A DNA stretch of 64,000 nt, taken from JAAYJR01 sp964545315 (GTDB lineage Bacteria; Bacteroidota; Bacteroidia; Bacteroidales; Prolixibacteraceae). Made by a program: the position numbers and the translations under genes. Shown piece by piece: positions 53,348 through 62,460 of this stretch. Positions within the stretch are counted from its first letter, which is position 1. Each line of letters starts with the position of its first letter. The stretch covers positions 53,488 through 117,487 of the forward strand of contig CAZJGI010000003.1 of the NCBI GenBank assembly GCA_964545315.1. The letters are read 5' to 3'. The notes beneath the pieces were generated by a model. The model was not told the origin of the DNA. It did no database searches and saw only the letters and a program-made list of their open reading frames with translations.

Positions 53348-55798
53348 TTAACGCAACCGGGCATCAAGTTCGCGTTCAAAAGCAGTAAACAGCTTTTGCA
53401 TTGTTTTATCTATATTTTTATCACTCAAAGTCCGCTTGGCATCACGTAAAATAAAACTTACGGCATATGATTTTTTATCTGGTTGTATGCCTTTTCCCTC
53501 ATAAACATCAAAAAGTTCCACTTCTTCCAGAATATTCCGTTCTGTTTTAAATGCAATATCTCTAATTTGTTTGAATTTTATGTTTTTATCTATAAGTAAT
53601 GCCAAATCACGTCTTACTGCCGGATACTTTGGAAGCTCAGAGAATATAACTTCGTGTTTTATCTGTTTCTTTATTATGTCACTCCAATTAAAATCCGCAT
53701 AGAACACAGATGAATTAATGTCGAATTTTTGGAGAAGTCTTTCTGATACGCTTCCAATTTCCAATAATATTCTGTTTCCCAAACTATAGTTCAATCCTTC
53801 ATTTAAATGTTCATTATCGGTTTTATTAATATTCAATTTATCTGTATCAAAACCAAGCCGTTTCAAAATATTTTCAGCACTTGATTTTATATAGAAAAAT
53901 GATACAGCTTCCTGTTTGCCTGTCCAGTTTTCTGCTTCTTTATTTCCTGTAACGAACAATCCCAAATGTTCTGATTCACCATAATTTCCAACTAGTTGAT
54001 TTTGTGTATTTTCACTATTTAAATCATAGCAGTTGCCAAACTCATAAAGTTTAAGATCTTTATTTTGGCGGTTTATGTTATATGCAATGCATTCAAGTCC
54101 TCCAAACAGAAGAGACTGCCTTAGACAATTAAGGTCAGAACTAAGAGGATTAAGCAATTTTACAGTTTGTCTAAATGGGAAAACGGTTGAATTCTCATAA
54201 TATGCGCTTTTAGTGAGAGAATTAGACCATATTTCATTAAAACCAGTTGATGATAACATATTTGCAACTAAATTCCTTAGATTATCAGGATCAATTTTTT
54301 CAGGATATTGTAACGATGCTTTTACCTGTGTTGGTATTTCCACATTATTATAGCCGTATATCCGAAGAATTTCTTCAATAACGTCAGCTTCACGTGTAAC
54401 ATCCACCCTATAGGGGGGAATGAGCAAAGACAGACCTGCATCGTCTTCACTTTCAATGATTATTTCAAGAGACCCGACTATTTTTTTAATTGTTTCTTTT
54501 CCAATATTTTTTCCTATAAGCCTGTTGATATTATTATAGGATACCTGTACTTTAAAAAATACCGCAGGTTTGGGATATATGTCTACAATATCCGAAGAGA
54601 TTGATCCTCCGGCATAATCTTTAATAAGGAGAGCTGCTCTTTTCAAAGCATAAATAACTCCATGCGGGTCAATCCCTCTTTCAAAACGAAAAGAAGCATC
54701 AGTGTTTAGTCCGTGGCGTTTAGAAGTTTTCCTTATGTATACCGGGTTAAACCAGGCACTTTCGAGAAAAATATTTTTTGTTGATGGTTTAATCCCCGAT
54801 CCAAGACCTCCAAATACTCCGGCTATGCCCATTGGCTGTTCGGAGTTGCATATCATTAGATCTTCCTCGTGAAGGGAACGTTCAGTTTTATCAAGAGTGA
54901 CAAATTTTGTTCCACCCTTCAGAGTTTTTACAATGATAACATTGCCGGTAATATCGTTTGCATCAAAAGCGTGAAGGGGCTGGCCTGTTTCAAATAATAC
55001 ATAATTTGTAATATCAACGACATTGTTGATAGGATTAAGCCCTATTGTTTTTAATCTGTTTTGCAACCAATTAGGAGATGGTTTTACTTCTACATTCGTA
55101 ATTGAAACACCGGAATAACGAAAGCATGCCTCAGGATTATCAATGACAACTTCTATGTTGAGGTTGTGGTTGTCAACAGAAAAATCATCAACTGATGGTC
55201 TTAGATATTTAGACGGTTTTTGGAGGTTCATATATGCAGCAAGGTCTCTGGCCACACCAACATGAGAAGCTCCGTCAATACGATTTGGAGTGATATCAAC
55301 CTCAATGGCAAAGTCAGATTCCAGGTTAAAATACTCTTTAGCGGCAGACCCTACCTCTGCTGAATCATCCAAAACAATAATTCCCTCATGGTCTGTACCA
55401 ATGCCAATTTCATCTTCAGCGCAAATCATTCCTTCAGAAACTTCACCCCGTATTTTTGTTTTTTTAAGAGCCAATTCCCGGCCACCAGGATAAATGGTCG
55501 TTCCCACAGGAGCTACCACAACCTTTTGGCCTGCTGCTACATTAGGAGCACCACAAACAATATTTAAAACTGTGTTGTTTCCAATATCTACCGTGGTTGT
55601 ACTCAAATGGTCTGAATTCGGATGCTTTGCACAGGTAATAACTTTGCCGATTACCAGGCCTTGCATTCCTCCTTTTACACTTTCAATTTCTTCCATACCG
55701 GCCACTTCCAGTCCGGTTTGGGTTAAGATTTTACAAATCTCTTCAGGTGAGTTGTCAAATTGAATATAATCTTTTAGCCATGAATAGGATATCTTCAT
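53348..55798 (-). CDS. pheT: Phenylalanyl-tRNA synthetase beta subunit
   Basis: 816 residues from the Met at 55798, which gives MKISYSWLKDYIQFDNSPEEI, the usual N-terminus; a longer ORF adds 26 unlikely residues. Domains follow the normal order: tRNA-binding OB fold (MQGLVIGKVITCAKHPNSDHLSTTTVDIG), B3/B4 editing region (about 210-390), B5 (about 405-480), the core synthetase-like domain, and the C-terminal FDX-ACB domain (SELPKYPAVRRDLALLIDK...). It forms the alpha2-beta2 enzyme with PheS, not coded in this window. Confidence 0.96.
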   Translation of the reverse strand: MKISYSWLKDYIQFDNSPEEICKILTQTGLEVAGMEEIESVKGGMQGLVIGKVITCAKHPNSDHLSTTTVDIGNNTVLNIVCGAPNVAAGQKVVVAPVGTTIYPGGRELALKKTKIRGEVSEGMICAEDEIGIGTDHEGIIVLDDSAEVGSAAKEYFNLESDFAIEVDITPNRIDGASHVGVARDLAAYMNLQKPSKYLRPSVDDFSVDNHNLNIEVVIDNPEACFRYSGVSITNVEVKPSPNWLQNRLKTIGLNPINNVVDITNYVLFETGQPLHAFDANDITGNVIIVKTLKGGTKFVTLDKTERSLHEEDLMICNSEQPMGIAGVFGGLGSGIKPSTKNIFLESAWFNPVYIRKTSKRHGLNTDASFRFERGIDPHGVIYALKRAALLIKDYAGGSISSDIVDIYPKPAVFFKVQVSYNNINRLIGKNIGKETIKKIVGSLEIIIESEDDAGLSLLIPPYRVDVTREADVIEEILRIYGYNNVEIPTQVKASLQYPEKIDPDNLRNLVANMLSSTGFNEIWSNSLTKSAYYENSTVFPFRQTVKLLNPLSSDLNCLRQSLLFGGLECIAYNINRQNKDLKLYEFGNCYDLNSENTQNQLVGNYGESEHLGLFVTGNKEAENWTGKQEAVSFFYIKSSAENILKRLGFDTDKLNINKTDNEHLNEGLNYSLGNRILLEIGSVSERLLQKFDINSSVFYADFNWSDIIKKQIKHEVIFSELPKYPAVRRDLALLIDKNIKFKQIRDIAFKTERNILEEVELFDVYEGKGIQPDKKSYAVSFILRDAKRTLSDKNIDKTMQKLFTAFERELDARLR

Positions 55799-55902
55799 TT
55801 TAATAAAATTGTTTCGAATTCGACAAAAGTAAGGATTATCATATATTAGTAATCTAAAAATAGTTATTTTTCGCATCTTATTTCAAAATAACATAATGAG
55901 CT

Positions 55903-58020
55903 ATGATTAAGAAGATATTTATTTTCATGATAATTGGATTGTCACTCTTTGCCTGTCAATCCGGGAAAAACGAATCCGAAGAAAATATGAAAAATCCTTT
56001 ATTAACTGAATGGACAACCCCTTTTGGAGTTCCTCCTTTTGATCAGATAAAAGAAGAACACTATATTCCTGCTGTAAAAAAGGGAATTGAAGAGCATGAA
56101 AGCGAGATTAATGCTATAGTTAATAACCATGAAACGCCAACATTTGAGAATACAATTCTTGCGTTAGATAAGTCAGGAGAATTACTGGACAAGGTAGCCG
56201 GAGTTTTTTATCCTCTAAATTCAGCTAACACAAATGATTCTATGCAGGCTATAGCAAGAGAAATATCGCCAATGTTAACTGTTCACAGCGACAATATTTC
56301 CATGAATCCGGAACTCTTTAAAAGGATTAGGTCTATATACGAAAAAACAGAAACACTTGTACTGGATGATCAACAAAAGAGGGTAACAACAAAATATTAT
56401 GAGGATTTTGTCCGTAACGGAGCCAATCTCTCAGAGGATGATCAGAAAGTATTAAGAGGAATAAATGAAGAACTCTCGAAATTAAGCTTAAAGTTTGGTG
56501 AGAATTTGTTAGCGGAAACAAATAAAAATTTCAAGTTGGTACTAGATAACAAAGAATATCTTGCCGGATTGCCGTCAGACGTTGTAGCCCGTGCTGCTGA
56601 GGATGCTAAGGCTCTGGGTGAAGAGGGGAAATGGGTTTTTACCCTGGCAAAGCCAAGCATGATACCATTTCTGCAGTTTTCTGAGAAACGTGAATTACGT
56701 GAAAAATTATACCGTGGTTATTTCATGAGGGGCGACAATGATAATGAATTTGACAATAAAGAGATAATCAAGAAAATAGTTCTTCTGCGGGATCAGCGCG
56801 CAAAACTATTGGGTTTTAAGAACCATGCTGAATATGTTATCGATGTTAACATGGCTAAAACACCAGGGGCTGTTTACGATTTTTTGGATAAATTATGGGA
56901 ACCTTCCATCAAAATGGCATCCACTGATGTTAAAGAGATGCAGCGTATAATTAACAGCGAAGGAGGTAATTTTGAACTTGAACCATGGGATTGGTGGTAC
57001 TATATTGAGAAATTAAGAAAAGAAAAGTACGATATTGATGAAGAAGAGGTTAAGCAATATTTCAGCCTTGAAAATGCAAAAAAGGGAATATTCTATGTAG
57101 TTGAAAATTTATATGGGCTGAAATTTATCAGAAATAATGAGCTGCCTGTCTATAATACTGAAGTAGAAGCCTATGAAGTACAAGAAGCAGATGGCACTAA
57201 TCTGGGTGTGTTATACATGGATTTTCATCCACGAAATGGCAAATCAGTGGGAGCCTGGTCAACCAGTTTCAGGGATGCTTTTTATAAAGATGACGAAAGG
57301 ATACCTACTATAGGTTCCATAGTAATGAATTTTACCAGGCCGACATCTGATGCACCTGCTTTGTTGAGCTTTGATGAAGTAACTACCTTTTTACATGAGT
57401 TTGGACACGGTTTACATGGTCTTTTTGCTGATGGATTATATAAGCGTACAGCAGGCCGCGTGCCACGTGACTTTGTTGAGCTTCCATCACAAATAATGGA
57501 GAACTGGGCAGCTGAACCAGAAGTTATGAAAGTATATGCCAGACATCATAATACCGGAGAACCTATACCTGATGATATTATCAGTAAACTTCAAAAAAGC
57601 GCAACATTCAATCAGGGATTTATAACTGGGGAATATCTGGCAGCTTCATATCTGGATATGGATTATCATACTGTAAGTAATCCTGAGATAAAGGATATAC
57701 GTGAATTTGAAAAATCTTCCATGGACAGGATTTCCCTGATTCCTCAAATTATTCCGAGATATCGCAGTACCTATTTCTCCCATATCTTTTCAGGGGGATA
57801 CTCGGCAGGTTATTATGTGTACTATTGGGCCGCAGTGCTGGATACAGATGCATACAATGCTTTTAAAGAAACAGGTGATATTTTTAATAAAGAATATGCT
57901 GCCAGGTTTAGAACATTATTGGAATCCTGCGGATCAGATGAGGGAATGGAGATATACAGAAAGTTCAGGGGAAAAGATCCATCAATTGAACCTCTTTTAA
58001 TTAAAAAAGGTTTAAAATAG
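55903..58020 (+). CDS. M3 family zinc metallopeptidase (Dcp/oligopeptidase A-like), lipoprotein
   Basis: 705 residues with a lipoprotein-type leader (FIFMIIGLSLFACQ, Cys18). The M3 fold is clear: NPLLTEWTTPFGVPPFDQIKEEHYIPAVKKGI, QKRVTTKYYEDFVRNGANLS, and the zinc motif LHEFGHGLHGLF with the downstream ENWAAEP Glu. It cleaves short peptides; Dcp removes C-terminal dipeptides, and the ISEK/RY end here (YRSTYFSHIFSGGYSAGYYVYYWAAVLD) is typical of the Dcp/OpdA group. Export means it would act in the periplasm or at the outer membrane. It is convergent with the DUF819 gene. Confidence 0.93.
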   Translation: MIKKIFIFMIIGLSLFACQSGKNESEENMKNPLLTEWTTPFGVPPFDQIKEEHYIPAVKKGIEEHESEINAIVNNHETPTFENTILALDKSGELLDKVAGVFYPLNSANTNDSMQAIAREISPMLTVHSDNISMNPELFKRIRSIYEKTETLVLDDQQKRVTTKYYEDFVRNGANLSEDDQKVLRGINEELSKLSLKFGENLLAETNKNFKLVLDNKEYLAGLPSDVVARAAEDAKALGEEGKWVFTLAKPSMIPFLQFSEKRELREKLYRGYFMRGDNDNEFDNKEIIKKIVLLRDQRAKLLGFKNHAEYVIDVNMAKTPGAVYDFLDKLWEPSIKMASTDVKEMQRIINSEGGNFELEPWDWWYYIEKLRKEKYDIDEEEVKQYFSLENAKKGIFYVVENLYGLKFIRNNELPVYNTEVEAYEVQEADGTNLGVLYMDFHPRNGKSVGAWSTSFRDAFYKDDERIPTIGSIVMNFTRPTSDAPALLSFDEVTTFLHEFGHGLHGLFADGLYKRTAGRVPRDFVELPSQIMENWAAEPEVMKVYARHHNTGEPIPDDIISKLQKSATFNQGFITGEYLAASYLDMDYHTVSNPEIKDIREFEKSSMDRISLIPQIIPRYRSTYFSHIFSGGYSAGYYVYYWAAVLDTDAYNAFKETGDIFNKEYAARFRTLLESCGSDEGMEIYRKFRGKDPSIEPLLIKKGLK

Positions 58021-58030
58021 ACTCCTATTT

Positions 58031-59296
58031 CTATTTTAATATTGTTGCTATAAATATTCCAAGATAGGTTCCGAAGGCATATCCTAATATCCCTATCGTT
58101 AATCCTGAAATGATGATCTCTTTATTTTTCAGGGCGCCTGCAACAACTGGAACGAACGGGGGAGAGAAGGTCAGGGCAGTAATAGCTATTATTGTAGTAT
58201 CTGCATCAACTTTGAATATTTTTGCCAACCCAACATGTATAAGCATTGAACCAAAGACTACATAAAAAACGAAGATAAACAGCTGCAGGAATTTGATTTG
58301 GAACATTGCACTGAGGTTTGCCATGGAAGACACCGCCAGGGAAAAGACCAAAATAAGGTACATGCCCAGTTGGAAACTGCTTTTTAACCTGTTTATTGGT
58401 TTAAACAGGGAAGCGATCAATCCAAGTGTAGTTATGGTAAGTATTACAGTTACAGTTTGAGCTGACTTCGGAACCAGAAAACTCAATCCGCCTCCGATGG
58501 CAAAGATAAGAATTGACAAGGAAATTGCTTTAAGCAGGTTAGGGACTTCATTCTTTGTGAAAATATTTTTGTAATCTTCCAAATAGCTACTTTCAGTGGC
58601 CATTGAGACATATGACTTAGTATGATGTATATCCCGGAATCTTGGCAAAAATATATTAAAAAATTTTTGTGCTGTTGTCATTAGAAACAGAAGAGCTACA
58701 GCGCCTATGATCAGATCATAAGTATGTGTTAATATAAAAATATCAGGCCGTACCTTAAGGGCTGTGCCAATAGCGGCTAAATTAGGGGTACCTCCTGTAT
58801 ATACCCCAATTAGCATCCCTGCTACTTTGGATGATTCTGCAATCTCCATTGCAAAAAGATAATAACCTGAAAAAATAGCTGCAAGTAGTGATATCATTGC
58901 AAGGATCAGGGAAAGAACAGCCCCCCTGGCCAATTTAAACCATTTTCTTAAATCGAGTGAGAATAACAAAAGGGGTATGGCCAGTGGAATAACTATTGTA
59001 ATAATAGTATCCTGAATATTTGCAATTTGATTGGCAATAATATCTGATTCTGAGATATTACCAGTTTGGAATAGTTTCATTAATTCCTCTGAAGGCATAA
59101 AAGACCTGCCGGCCAGCAACTCTGTAAAATTACTGCCCGGCATCGGGAAAATACCAATATTTCCAATTATAAGTCCTAAAAGATATGCAAGGACAACTGT
59201 TCCAACTCTGTTTAAAAAACTATAAGTGTTACAAAGATAAATGAGAAGAAGAGGAGTGAACAGATAAAACAGGATCAACGAGATTGTAATCCACAT
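58031..59296 (-). CDS. DUF819 family membrane protein
   Basis: 421 residues with about eleven membrane helices. The DUF819 (YjcL-like) pattern is seen in GNIGIFPMPGS, IVIPLAIPLLLFSLDLRKW, GMLIGVYTGGTPNLAAIGTAL and ITALTFSPPFVPVVAGALKNKEIIISGLTIGILGYAFGTYLG. The family is proposed to be a transporter, but no substrate is known. It is convergent with the M3 peptidase. Confidence 0.88.
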   Translation of the reverse strand: MWITISLILFYLFTPLLLIYLCNTYSFLNRVGTVVLAYLLGLIIGNIGIFPMPGSNFTELLAGRSFMPSEELMKLFQTGNISESDIIANQIANIQDTIITIVIPLAIPLLLFSLDLRKWFKLARGAVLSLILAMISLLAAIFSGYYLFAMEIAESSKVAGMLIGVYTGGTPNLAAIGTALKVRPDIFILTHTYDLIIGAVALLFLMTTAQKFFNIFLPRFRDIHHTKSYVSMATESSYLEDYKNIFTKNEVPNLLKAISLSILIFAIGGGLSFLVPKSAQTVTVILTITTLGLIASLFKPINRLKSSFQLGMYLILVFSLAVSSMANLSAMFQIKFLQLFIFVFYVVFGSMLIHVGLAKIFKVDADTTIIAITALTFSPPFVPVVAGALKNKEIIISGLTIGILGYAFGTYLGIFIATILK

Positions 59297-59376
59297 AAAT
59301 TTTGTATTTGCTATTCTATTTAAGCAAACATACCAAAATTATTTTATTTCAAAAAATTGTATAGTCTTAATATTAT

Positions 59377-60921
59377 TTAGAACTTGAATCCGAGAGTAAA
59401 CATTACTTTATTATTTACAGTATTTAATGTGGCCATCTCAGGTACCGGATAATAACTTGAGTAAGGTGCCTGATAAAGTAAATCATAAAATTTTGAGCTG
59501 GTGTAACTATAAGCCAGGTCGAAGAAAAATTTTCCTGTCCTGTATCCAAAACCTGCAGAATATACATTTGTTCCGGATTCTGAATTAGGCTGATCAACTC
59601 CAAAGGCCTCTGTTTCATATACTGACGGGTAGAGTTCATATCCGGCACGAAGTGAAATATTATCTGTTGCAAGATACTCACCGCCTATTCTGAGATTACC
59701 TGCCGGCCTGAATACTTCGGATATATCGCTGTTCTCATCTACAAATGTATAACCATCACCGCCACGTCTTAATTTTGCAGATCCCATATTTACATATTCA
59801 TAATCGACAGAGATAAGACCTTTTTGGGGAAAAATATATGCTGCACTCAAAGTAGCCCGCAGAGGGGTTTCAAGGTCATAATCGTAATCATTGATCCTTG
59901 AGAAAGCTTCATCTCCGACTTCACCCATATCCTCAAATGTATTATTTGAATACATGTAAGTGTCAAATGTTTCAAATAAATTGTAAAAAGTCGGTGTATG
60001 GATTGAAGCTCCCAGCCTGATCTCATTGGTAGGTTTAAAGATAATTCCGATTTTTCCGTTATATCCCGTACCGTTAACACTCAGATACCTGTCAAACTGC
60101 ATCGAATTAAATCTGGGAATAATATTTTGCTCATCCCATTCCTCGAAAGTTGACGACTCTTTATAATTCACATCGACAATTCCTACTGATGCCCCAAGGT
60201 ATAACTTATGATTAAAATTAAGGCCTACAGCAATAGAATATTCATTAATAGTGCCTTGTTGAGATATTGATTTTCGCTGAGCGTGTTCATAATTATTTAT
60301 ATTTTCATCAAAAGGATTAATTTGAATATCACTTCTCCAGAATCCTTCTTCCTCATATATAAGGTCAGCCCCTGTTTCAGTCTCTGTATTGTAATAAGCA
60401 AGCTCTTCATAAAATTCACTCCATCCTTCATATGGATCCTCCCCATTGGCATTTTCTATAAGATTATCCAGAAATGAACTTTCGATATTATTACCTTGAA
60501 TAATTGCAACGCTGTTAAAATCTTTTAATTTATTAAAGCCTATTCCGACATTAATATTCACAAGGCCTGTTTCACTTTGATTTCTGGGTATTATTGAGGC
60601 AACATAGCTAAGATTATCAAACAAAAAATTATATTTATTATCAGTCATTAATTTTCCGTAGTACTCAGATTCGATCTGTCTTTGTCCAAACGAAGGGGTA
60701 AAAACAAACTCAGATGAACGATAAATACCCAGTCCTGCAGGATTAATGCTCATTGATGAGAAGTCACCGCCAAGGGCACCGAATGCATTACCCATACTGC
60801 TGGCACGGGCTGTACCCTGCATTTGAAAATTTGAAAAACGTAATGCATCAGTAAAATCCTGGGCATTTATAATGAATGGTGAAATAATTGCCAACAATAA
60901 TCCGCCTATTATTCTTTTCAT
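59377..60921 (-). CDS. Outer-membrane transport protein, OmpP1/FadL-like
   Basis: 514 residues with a signal peptide (MKRIIGGLLLAIISPFIINAQ). The N-terminus of the mature protein has the family pattern FTDALRFSNFQMQGTARASSMGNAFGALGGDFSSMSINPAGLGIYRSSEFVFTPSFG, and the chain ends in Phe after a beta strand (NNKVMFTLGFKF). Many alternating aromatic strands indicate a 14-stranded barrel like FadL. These take up hydrophobic compounds; in Bacteroidota they are often named hemin receptor-like. The substrate is not known. It lies 53 bases after the Tyr/Ser-rich lipoprotein gene on the same strand. Confidence 0.85.
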   Translation of the reverse strand: MKRIIGGLLLAIISPFIINAQDFTDALRFSNFQMQGTARASSMGNAFGALGGDFSSMSINPAGLGIYRSSEFVFTPSFGQRQIESEYYGKLMTDNKYNFLFDNLSYVASIIPRNQSETGLVNINVGIGFNKLKDFNSVAIIQGNNIESSFLDNLIENANGEDPYEGWSEFYEELAYYNTETETGADLIYEEEGFWRSDIQINPFDENINNYEHAQRKSISQQGTINEYSIAVGLNFNHKLYLGASVGIVDVNYKESSTFEEWDEQNIIPRFNSMQFDRYLSVNGTGYNGKIGIIFKPTNEIRLGASIHTPTFYNLFETFDTYMYSNNTFEDMGEVGDEAFSRINDYDYDLETPLRATLSAAYIFPQKGLISVDYEYVNMGSAKLRRGGDGYTFVDENSDISEVFRPAGNLRIGGEYLATDNISLRAGYELYPSVYETEAFGVDQPNSESGTNVYSAGFGYRTGKFFFDLAYSYTSSKFYDLLYQAPYSSYYPVPEMATLNTVNNKVMFTLGFKF

Positions 60922-60974
60922 GGTTAATATCTTTAATAGTTATTTATCAAATATTTTAACAGCAATTACACTGA

Positions 60975-62360
60975 TTATCTTCTTCTTCCTGAAGAGGAGG
61001 ATGAAGACCCTGAAGACCCTGATGACCTGGAGCTTCCTCCACTGTAACTTCCGCTGCTTCTGGACGATGACCCGCCGCTGCTATAACTTCCGCTGCTTCT
61101 GGAAGGTGAACTACTTCTTTGGTATGTACTTCCGGATTTTGATGTTGATGAAGATGGCATGCGATATGTTCCGGAGGAACTACTGCCTGAACTTCTGTTA
61201 TAAGTAGAAGTACTGCGATAACGTCTGTTATAAGTAGATGATGAACCCGACTGGCTATTATATCCTGATGTTGTTCTCTTAGTTGGGGTAACCACTCTTG
61301 GGGTAGTTGAAGAACCTGTATAAGGCCTTGTATAGCTCCTGGTAGTAGTTGAACCCGGACGTGTATATGTCTGTGTGGTTGAAGAAGTACCACTTTTTAT
61401 GGTTCGGGTGCTCTCTGTCGGAGTTGAACTTCTGCGTCTTTCTGTTAAAACATTACCGCTTTGTGTGGCAGTCCTTGTATTATCAGAACCAGTTATACTT
61501 CTGCGGTTAGATTGGGACGTAGTTGTTGGTTGCTGCACTGAACCTGTTCTTCCGGTACTTACCGTTCCTGATTTGTGTGCTACTGATGTTGAGCCTCTTC
61601 TGGCACTGCCATCACCATAATATACAGAGGTATTACCTTCTGTTCTCTTTCCATAGCGGTAATCTTCTGAGTTAGCATACCACCTGCTGCTATTACCATA
61701 CCATCCGGAATATGGATAACCCCATCCATAATAACCTGAATAGTAAGGTCTGTTCCAGTAACTGTAATAGGGTGAGTAGCCCCAGCCCCAGCTATAATAG
61801 GGAGAGTACCAGCTATGTCCCCATCCCCAGTTCCAGGCATATGACCAGGATGGATAGTACCACGATGAGTAAAAGAATGGATCATAGTAATAAGGATCGT
61901 AATACCATGAATCCCAATAGAAAGGATCATAAAAATAAGGACGGTGGAATCTTCTGATGCGGTAAGCATAATCTATTTCATCACCCTCGTAATAATTGTT
62001 AATGACATACTTTACTTCATCGTCATTATAATAAACAGTGGTGTCACTGTCATACATATCTAATTGATCCATACTGTAAGTAAGAGCATCTGCATCTTTC
62101 TCCGTTCCATCGAAAATATAATTGTTCATTGTTTGTGAACCTTCCTCATTTCTTTCGATATTACTTAAGATCATTCTGTTTGCAGATTTTTCATTCACAT
62201 CCTTCTCTGCTGGCACTTCTTCTTCCATAACAATGGGAGGAGGTATATCCGCAGGATTAAAATATATATCATCGGGATAATTTTGACTGATATAAGACCC
62301 CGAGGTACATGCACCTGCAAAGAGTGCTATAATCGATAATATAATTAAATTAGATTTCAT
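60975..62360 (-). CDS. Tyr/Trp- and Ser/Gly-rich low-complexity lipoprotein
   Basis: 461 residues with a lipoprotein leader (LIILSIIALFAGAC, Cys18). After an acidic region (about 30-130) comes a stretch of about 110 residues rich in Tyr, Trp, Gly, Pro and Ser in short repeats such as YYDPYYYDPFFYSSWYYPSW and YSPYYSWGWGYSPYYS. A Ser/Thr/Arg-rich part then follows (RSSTPTESTRTIKSGTSSTTQT), ending in a tail almost only of Ser, Gly and Arg. No known domain is seen. The composition suggests a disordered surface or adhesive protein; function is unknown. Antisense ORFs over it are shadows of the repeats. Confidence 0.75.
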   Translation of the reverse strand: MKSNLIILSIIALFAGACTSGSYISQNYPDDIYFNPADIPPPIVMEEEVPAEKDVNEKSANRMILSNIERNEEGSQTMNNYIFDGTEKDADALTYSMDQLDMYDSDTTVYYNDDEVKYVINNYYEGDEIDYAYRIRRFHRPYFYDPFYWDSWYYDPYYYDPFFYSSWYYPSWSYAWNWGWGHSWYSPYYSWGWGYSPYYSYWNRPYYSGYYGWGYPYSGWYGNSSRWYANSEDYRYGKRTEGNTSVYYGDGSARRGSTSVAHKSGTVSTGRTGSVQQPTTTSQSNRRSITGSDNTRTATQSGNVLTERRRSSTPTESTRTIKSGTSSTTQTYTRPGSTTTRSYTRPYTGSSTTPRVVTPTKRTTSGYNSQSGSSSTYNRRYRSTSTYNRSSGSSSSGTYRMPSSSTSKSGSTYQRSSSPSRSSGSYSSGGSSSRSSGSYSGGSSRSSGSSGSSSSSSGRRR

Positions 62361-62460
62361 AACTCATCCTCCTGGTTTATTTTAATGTCAATAAAATTTA
62401 TTTTCTTTGTAACCTTTTAATCACAGTAAAGGAAGCAAATTCTATACCAAATTAAAAAAA

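Noticed and set aside
55799..55876. 26-residue N-terminal extension of PheT
   Set aside because: PheT proteins start at MKISYSWL; the extension has no family pattern.
60956..61393. 145-residue minus-strand ORF rich in His, Gln and Pro
   Set aside because: It is the +1 frame of the Ser/Gly/Arg-rich tail; the parent frame has a signal peptide and a normal start.
61375..61969. Plus- and minus-strand ORFs in alternative frames over the low-complexity lipoprotein
   Set aside because: They arise from the repetitive codons of the Tyr/Ser-rich protein and have no start context or homologous pattern.
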